From the NCBI GenBank assembly GCA_003996215.1, contig QJPP01000455.1, forward strand, positions 1-64,000: a DNA stretch of 64,000 nucleotides, written 5' to 3'. Source of the stretch: Jaltomata sinuosa. Taxonomy: Eukaryota > Streptophyta > Magnoliopsida > Solanales > Solanaceae. Under the pieces are notes generated by a model. It worked only from the letters and a program-made list of their open reading frames with translations. It was not told the DNA's origin and did no database searches. Below, in pieces: positions 57,241-64,000 of this stretch (its first letter is position 1; each line of letters opens with the position of its first letter). Made by a program: the position numbers and the translations under genes.

Positions 57241-58383
57241 CTTTATTTCTTCTATGAAGGTGGCCTTGACCTCAATGCTGGCCAACAACCCACCTTGATC
57301 TGAAATACCCAAGTGCATGAACTTGGTCTTCAAAGCCCGAATTTCCTTAGCTAGTGGTCATTTGGACACCCCCAAACAAGCCAAGCTACCCATGCTATTA
57401 GTTTTTTGGCTTAATGCGTCTGCCACCACATTAGCCTTACCCGGATGGTACTGAATGGTCATATCATAGTCCTTCAATAGCTCCATCTACCTTCTCTGCC
57501 TCAAATTCAAATCCTTTTGAGTGAATATGTGCTGCAGACTGCAATGATCTGTGAATACCTCACACTTGACACTATAAAGGTAGTGTCTCCAAATTTTCAA
57601 TGCAAATAACACCGCTGCCAACTCTAAATCGTGAGTCGGGTAATTCCTTTCATGCACTTTCAATTGCCTGGATGCATAGGCTATCACATTCCTATCCTGC
57701 ATCAACAAAGCACCCCAACCAGAATGTGAAGAATCACAGTAAATAACAAAGTCTTTACCTTCAACCGACAAGGACAAAATAGGGGCTGTGGTCAAAAGTG
57801 TCTTGAGCTTTTGGAAGCTCTCCTCGCACTTGTCGGACCACACGAATGGTACCTCCTTCTGTGTGAGCCTGGTCAAGTGAGTAGCAATAGAAGAAAAATT
57901 CTTAACAAACCTCCGGTAGTACCCCGTGAGCCTAACAAAACTCATCACCTCGGTCACAGAGCTAAGCCAAACCCAACTCTTGACTGCCTTATTTTTTTGG
58001 GGATCCACCATCACCCCCTTTTCTGATACTACATGCCCCAAGAATGCCACGGAAGTCAAACAAAACTCACACTTAGTGAATTTTGCATAAAGCTTTTGGT
58101 GCCTCAAGATATCCAGCACAATACGAAGGTGATTAGCATGCTCCTCCTTACTCTTAGAGCAAATAAAAATATCATCGATGAACATGATAACGAAGGAATC
58201 CAAGTAGGAGTTAAACACCCCATTCATCAAACTCATGAATGCTGCCGGCGCATTGGTCAAACCAAACGACATTACTAAAAACTCATAATGCCTATACCGA
58301 GTTCGAAAAACAGTTTTCGGAATGTCCTCAGGCATAATCTTTAACTGATGGTACCCCGACCTCAACTCGAGTTTTGAGAACAC
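57241..58383 (-). pseudogene. Element C unit 1 reverse transcriptase palm to RNase H
   Basis: A 298-codon open frame (57487-58383): FSKLELRSGYHQLKIMPED, YEFLVMSFGLTNAPAAF, catalytic FIDDIFICSKS, the connection GYYRRFVKNFSSIATHLTR, RNase H YCDSSHSGWGALLMQ and YPTHDLELAAVLFALKI. Below 57487 stops break the RNase H end. Best preserved enzyme segment of the chromoviruses here. Confidence 0.87.
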
Positions 58384-58814
58384 TGATGCACCCTGAAACT
58401 GGTCAAACTAATCATCTATACGGGGTAGAGGGTACTTATTCCGGATGGTCACCTTGTTCAACTGCCTATAATCTATGCACATCCGCATACTACCATCCTT
58501 CTTCTTCACAAATAAACCGGAGCACCCCAAGATGAAGCACTGGGACGTATAAATCCCTTATCTAAGAGTTCCAACAGCTGAGTCTTAAGTTCCCTTAACT
58601 CTGCCGGAGCCATACAATATGGAGGAATGGAAATGGGACGAGTGTCTGGCTCCAAATCAATACAAAAATCTATAACCTTGTCCGGAGGCATACCAGGCAA
58701 GTCAGCTGGAAACACCTCTAAAAATTTGGGAACCACTGGAACTGACTCAATAGGCGGGGACTCCACACTATCATCCTGGGGATGAGACAAGAAGGCTAGA
58801 AACCCCCTCTCCAC
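58384..58814 (-). pseudogene. Element C unit 1 reverse transcriptase fingers
   Basis: FPADLPGMPPDKVIDFCIDL, RPISIPPYCMAP, LLDKGFIRPSASSWGAPV, then a small deletion and stop near 58506 and a stop near 58410. In a different frame from the palm. Confidence 0.82.
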
Positions 58815-58826
58815 TAGCTTTCTAGC

Positions 58827-59330
58827 TCAGACAAATGATATTATCTTAACTGGCTTAGTCCTGTACACACCTTCACACTCTAGTCTATCCTTACCCGGAA
58901 TCTCTAGAGCCACCCTTTTGGTGTTACAGTTCAAAACAGCATGATAAGGAGATATCCAGGTCATACCCAAGATAATATCAAAATCAGCCATATCCAGAAT
59001 TACCAAGTATACCCAAGTATGTAACCTCACAAACAAAACAGAATAGTCACGATATACATGAGTCACAATCACAGACTCTCCAACTGGGTAGAAACATGGA
59101 TAGGGGAATCAAGGATATCACAAGTCAAACCCAGCCCCAAAGAAAAACTCACATACACATAAGAATATGTAGAACCTGGGTCAAATAATATCAAAGCCAT
59201 TTTATCGCAGACAAGAATGGTACCTGAGATCACTGCACCTGAGGCTTCCACCTCGGTCCTCCCTGGAAAAGCATAGCAATGATCCCGATCATCAAACCGG
59301 GCAACTTTCTGGGTAAGCTGTGTCGCACCC
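58827..59330 (-). pseudogene. Element C unit 1 protease
   Basis: ILFDPGSTYSYVYVSFSLG carries the active site. The frame changes near 59070-59090 (one base lost in CTGGGTAG). ILGMTWISPYHAVL follows. Confidence 0.82.
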
Positions 59331-59439
59331 CTACCTGCGCCGCCATTCCCTCGGTCTACCCGACCTACCTAAAAATTACCTCGCCCACCCTGTGGACAAC
59401 CCCTAGCATTACCGTGTCTGCCTGCCAGAACCACTTCTC

Positions 59440-60725
59440 TAGTCTGATGCTAACCCTGATTACCTATCTGCTTATATGGACACTCCCTCTTAAAGTGACC
59501 CAGCTCACCACAATGGAAGCAACCACGGTCAAGAGTAGGTCTGCTAGCTGATGTATATGGTGCTCCTTGGCCTGTAGGAGCTGAAGACTGAGCTCCTTGA
59601 TGACTACCCATAGTAGCTGGCAGAGCTTACTGAATAGGATGGGCCGGGTAAGCCTGCTGATGCTGGCCCCTGGAGTATGAACCACTATAGTTTCCCTCAT
59701 TTTGGGGCATCTTGGTTAAAGCCTTAGCCTTCCCCGCTTGCCTAACTCCCTCTATCTTCTTCACATAATCCACCACATCATTAAAGCCCTTTCCTGAAGA
59801 AGTCATATACACTGACAGTACCAGCAGTTCACTATTCAAACCCTTGACAAACAACCGGACCTATTCCTTTTCGGACCCCAACATCTGTATAGCAAAATGA
59901 GACAACGCATGGAACTTGGCCTCATAAGCCGAGAACGACATACTACCCTGCTCCAAGTTTAGAAACTCATCTTTCATCCGGTCCCTCAAAGTACGGGGAA
60001 CGTACTTCTCTAGAAATAATGCATGGAAATTCTCCTAAGTAAGTGGAGGTAGAACAGAAGACCAACACTCAACATGAGACCTCCACCACTGCTTGGCATC
60101 ACCCTGCAGCTAAAAAGTGACTAACTCAACCCCATGCTAACTTACAATACCCAACTTGTGCAACCTCTTATGGTAATCCAGGATAAACTCATAGGCATCC
60201 TCCTTGTCTGTACCCTGAAACGTTAGAGGTTTCAGCTTAAGGAACTTAGTCAGCATCTCATGCTCATTTCCTGTCATCACTGGGCCTAGCATTTGCCCGA
60301 GGAGATCATTTGTACCCAAAGCTGCGTCTATCCTAGGTGGTAGTAACCGCTGGCTGAGTATACAAGGCGTAATTTGCATAAGCTACAGGTATGGATCCAG
60401 CACCAACCAACCCACTCAGAATATCCCATGCCTGTTTAAAAGCTTCTGGTGTCATAGTAGGAAGGTCTACACCTCCAACTGGTGCCGCCTCCGTTAGAGC
60501 CTCTCCATCCTCTACAATCACTTCTTCTATGTCCTCAACCACATGCTCATGAGGTGGGGCAGGGGTTACCTCGCGTGCAGCAGCAGCTCGAGCTCTACCC
60601 CTGGCGGGTGCGGCTCCATCTCGTCGCCTGCCCCCTTCCCTACCTCAGCCACGAACTGCCAGGCCCTCTGCGAGGACCGCTACTAGGACCGCTGGCCTTG
60701 CTCCATTATTCCTTGTAGTAACCAT
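59440..60725 (-). pseudogene. Element C unit 1 gag
   Basis: ATG at 60723-60725, then an in-frame TGA at about 60645. An RG-rich and acidic N-terminus, capsid (FLKLKPLTFQGTDKEDAYEF) and the zinc knuckle CFHCGELGHFKREC near 59480-59525, spread over several frames. Confidence 0.83.
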
Positions 60726-60926
60726 CTGCGGACAAAAGAGTGAATGAGGTTAGATACCAATTTGTATCACCAGATACCAATTGGAATCGAGTTATAGCAC
60801 GAAGGAAAGAAGGAAGAGATAGTTTTTGTGAAATCCCTATATCCTCTAGAAGAAAAGTACAGACGTCTCTGCACTGTTCCGCAAGACTCTACTAGACCTA
60901 TTATGTAGATGAGATCAACGAACCTA

Positions 60927-60939
60927 GGCTCTGATACCA
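60927..60939 (-). other. PBS of element C unit 1 (tRNA-Met type)
   Basis: TGGTATCAGAGCC on the - strand, four bases after the LTR end at 60944. Confidence 0.87.
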
Positions 60940-60943
60940 TCTT

Positions 60944-63149
60944 TGTCATGACCCAGACCATCGTGAGTGGAACCCACCCAACCCCCGGATGAGCAAACCA
61001 ATAGAGTTCAACCCTTTGCCTAGACTAACAACCTAAAACCAGCAACATAAGTAAACTAGCAATTAAATAATGCAAAAACTAAAGCTTATATATATTTATC
61101 CTGCAGAAAATCCCTCCTAGGAACTGAAAGTCGCTGTACCAAACATCACTACCAATATCTAGAATACGGGTATGCAACCCCAAAAGAAAATACAAAATAG
61201 TTTCAAGTCCGAAACAAGTGGACTGCACCTCTAAAGATAAGCCCAAGGTAGCTTGATCAACATCTCACCCTTGAAGTCAGAAATCGTCGGTGCTAAAGAT
61301 AAGGTCGCGTCTCAGCCGCTGGAAGATTTTCTGTACTCACCAAAAGAAAAGCAAGTGCAATATCAGTACACCACCACTGTGTACTAGTATGATCATCAAC
61401 CAGTTTCCAAATAAACAATGTATAAGCAGTACAACAATATCAAGTAGAAGGTATGGAAACATGCACAATAGCCACAGACACACCTAGACTACGAGTCTCC
61501 ACTTAGCATGTTACCGCATGAAATCCACAACTTAACTCTAAGCCATAACCATATACAGTTAACTATACCTTTCCATCTAGCGTGGACCCACCCTGGGATC
61601 CCCTCTAGACTACACACATGTACCTTGAATCAACTCGGCCTAAATCAAGACCAACACAAATGTCAATGAACAACCCGGCCTAAACCAAGACCAACACAAC
61701 AGTTAACCAGAACTTCCCCGGCCTCTCAAGGACCACCAAACCAATAACACATTTCAATAAGCAGCCTGGTCCACTCACGGAACCAATATAAATCAATGCA
61801 ACATAATAATAACAATGCAATGATGCAACAAAAGTAAACTTGTACCAGGCATGGTACCCATACCAACCAATTGTTATACCCATACCAGGCGTGGTACCCG
61901 TGACAACCATTTGTTATACACCTACTAGGCATGGTACCCGAGCTAATCAAATGTCAATAATCCACAGTCAAATGCATGAACAAACAACTTGTAAACCAAC
62001 AAACAAATACTGTTCAAATCACAGACTGTAAAGCAGGAACCTTAGATATTCTACACGACTTCCCTAAGCAATGCAGTTCATACAATCACTTAGATATGAG
62101 TACAAGAATATACAACATTCACAGAAATCGTAAGCCATCACCTACCTCGAAATGATCTAAGCTATATTCAACCCGAGCTTTCTCGTGTTCCGGATTCCTT
62201 TCTCAAGGCCTGCACAGTACCCAGATTATACCAAATCCCCAAACCCCAGGCCACCCATGATCATCCCACCCTTTTACCCAGGCTTTCCACCATTAATTCA
62301 CCTACTTCTATCATTTTTTACGGATATAATAGAGAATTAACCAACCTATGATCATAAAAATATATTTTTAACAATGCTTAAGAACATTCATGCTTTGAAT
62401 CCCCTTTGTTCCCCGAATTCTACCATTCCTAGGTTATTTCAACCTTTCCCTAAGTTCCCTCCTAGTAATTCTACGACATAGGAAATGTAGTACAAAGATT
62501 TAGGAGTAGAAACCTTACCTTAGGGAAGAATTTCGAAGGAAAAAGGAGGAAAATTGCCTGAAATCGCCCTAGTTCTTCTCCCAAATGAATTGTAGAAAAC
62601 TGAACTATTTTGTGGAAGTTTCTGCATTAAAAACCCATCGACCTGCTATAGCGGTCCCTTCTCCACTATAGCGGTCCCGCTATAGCGGACGACTTCCACT
62701 ATAGCGGTCTTAAGTGGGTGTTGACTGGCTTGACCACCGTTATAGTGGTATTTTCCACCGCTATAGCGGAGGTCTCTATGATGGAGCCATTGTGCTTTTC
62801 ACAGACAGAATGTCCAAAAATCTCCAAAATTTGCCCATTTCACAACACACTTGCTTCCCCCGATGATAAAAAATAACCCATTCACGTCAAACGCGATTCT
62901 GAGAGTTCTACTTACCCAAATTTGATTCCAAAAATTCCCCTGGACTCCTTTATGTCTTGACTACATATAAAACTAGCTCAAAACAAGACACAAAGACCAA
63001 TCCTTACACGAATTACCCTAGACTCCACCTCGCTCGAGAATCGGCTGAGGCTAGCCTAGCCTAGAATTTCAAACTCCCAAACCCGGAGTTTTCTAACTCT
63101 AAAACTTGGCACGATTGGACTACCCATAACGATGGACCCGGTCATTACA
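60944..63149 (-). repeat. LTR 2 of the element C array, shared by both units, 2206 bp
   Basis: TGTCATGACCC to GGTCATTACA. It is 5' LTR for unit 1 (PBS next to it at 60927) and 3' LTR for unit 2 (chromodomain end next to it at 63201). Hairpin array at 61840-61960; full GCTATAGCGG cluster at 62640-62790. Confidence 0.88.
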
Positions 63150-63200
63150 ACAGATATCAATTTACCCATCATTCATCCCCGAATGATCAAACCTGAAATT

Positions 63201-64000
63201 TCAGAAATAACAGAAGGGAAGTGTAGTACCTGAATCCTCAAACAGTTGAGGGTACTTGTCCCGCATATCCTTCTCGGTTTCCCAAGTGGCTTCCTCAACC
63301 GGATGATGCTTCCACTGAACCTTCACCATATCAATCACCTTTGTCCTCAACCTCCGGACATCCCGAGCAAGAATCAAAATTGGTTCCTTCTCATAACGAA
63401 GATCCTTATCAAAAAGTACCTCATCGCACTTGATGATGTAATCCCCATCCCCATGGTATCGCTTAAGCATGGATACATGGAATATCGGATGGACGCCCGA
63501 CAAACTAGGTGGCAGTGCTAGCTTATAAGACACTGGCCCCACAATTTCAAGAACTTCAAATGGACCGATGAACCGAGGGCTAAGCTTGCCCTTCTTACCA
63601 AACCGTATAACCCCTTTCGTTGGTGACACTTTTAAAAATACCTGTTCACCAACTTGAAGGTCCATGTCCTGGACCTTGCGATCTGCATATTCCTTCTGCC
63701 TTCTTTGAGCAGCCAACAACTTGGTCTGAATGCCCCTTACCTTTTCCTGTGCTTCCTTCACTAAGTCTACGCCCAGAGGATTTACATCGCCTTCCTCAAA
63801 CCACCCAACCGGTGATCTGCAGTTCCTCCCATATAGTGCCTCGAACCGTGCCATGTCAGTACTTGAGTGGTAGCTATTGTTGTACGAGAATTTGCACAAC
63901 GATAGAAACTGGTCCCAATGACCCCCAAAGTTCATCACACATGCTCTCAGCATGTCCTTCAATACCTGGATCGTCCTCTACGACTGATCATCAGTCTGAG
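63201..64000 (-). pseudogene. Element C unit 2 integrase C-terminus and chromodomain tail, partial
   Basis: Open for 253 codons from 63962 down to 63201: the end of the core (FSYNNSYHSSTDMARFEALYG), KVSPTKGVIRFGKKGKLS, IGPFEVLEIVGPVSYKLALP, FHVSMLKRYHGDGDYIIKCDE, and the tail VKVQWKHHPVEEATWETEKDM. A TAG at 63978-63980 replaces the third catalytic acidic codon (S-E-R-T-I-Q in the family). Otherwise far less decayed than unit 1. It continues past the window. Confidence 0.85.

Larger units (their letters stand above)
53599..64000 (-). mobile_element. Element C array: two Tekay/Del-like chromovirus units sharing an LTR, runs past window
   Basis: LTR (53599-55747), internal (55748-60943), LTR (60944-63149), then the 3' end of a second internal region (63150-64000). 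Both internal pieces begin with the same AGATAYCAATTTACCCATYRTTCATC line and then the chromodomain tail, so both run on the - strand. The left flank is GAATC (53594-53598); the right end is outside. Family is close to element A. Confidence 0.87.

Noticed and set aside
1..64000. tRNA or rRNA genes
   Set aside because: Only short tRNA 3'-end complements (primer-binding sites) were seen; no cloverleaf or rRNA core was recognised, though no scan could be run.

Overview
The window is from a large, repeat-rich plant nuclear genome. The style of the chromovirus LTRs and of the Tat/Ogre 3' repeats looks like the nightshade family (Solanaceae); that placement rests on recognition, not on a search. There is no bacterial, organellar or viral gene cluster. 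Nearly all of the 64 kb is LTR retrotransposons inserted into one another, with two short non-LTR stretches (about 16.1-18.4 kb and 39.06-40.15 kb). The second holds a decayed receptor-like cytoplasmic kinase fragment.

Region 1 (1-15229, + strand) is one young Tat/Ogre-type Ty3 element. It has the 3' part of the left LTR, a primer-binding site, an extra 5' ORF with a plant-mobile-domain look and one in-frame stop, a long open gag-protease frame ending in a G-patch domain, a frame-consistent candidate intron, and a pol reduced to its two ends by a large internal deletion. A 3' region follows with three different repeat arrays, then a complete 4.74 kb right LTR. It sits inside an older chromovirus LTR whose remainder runs to about 16146.

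Region 2 (18393-39058) is a nested stack. An old, mostly non-coding Ty3-like element (target-site duplication TATAG) contains a 3.7 kb solo LTR (TSD TGTAT) and a 2.3 kb Tat-type solo LTR (TSD GTAAG). The Tat LTR is itself split by a Tekay/Del-like chromovirus on the - strand (element A), a 220 bp duplicated piece of the Tat LTR, and a solo LTR of the same chromovirus with a perfect ATTTA duplication. A 3 bp microhomology junction at 33638-33640 records a rearrangement.

Region 3 (40153-53598) is a second chromovirus (element B, - strand). Its reverse-transcriptase gene is interrupted by an 8 kb element (45024-53073, + strand) with LTRs, PBS and PPT but no gag-pol, whose PPT region nearly copies that of B. 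It may be a parasite of B's family.

Region 4 (53599-64000) is a third chromovirus array (element C, - strand) laid out LTR-internal-LTR-internal. Two units share the LTR at 60944-63149, as expected from unequal recombination. All three chromovirus polyproteins carry stops and frameshifts, and each integrase has lost a key residue. The only long intact frame in the window is the gag-protease of the Tat/Ogre element, which could make particles and protease but would need reverse transcriptase and integrase from elsewhere. Coordinates of LTR ends come from TG/CA termini, TSDs, PBS and PPT read by eye; percent identities are estimates.
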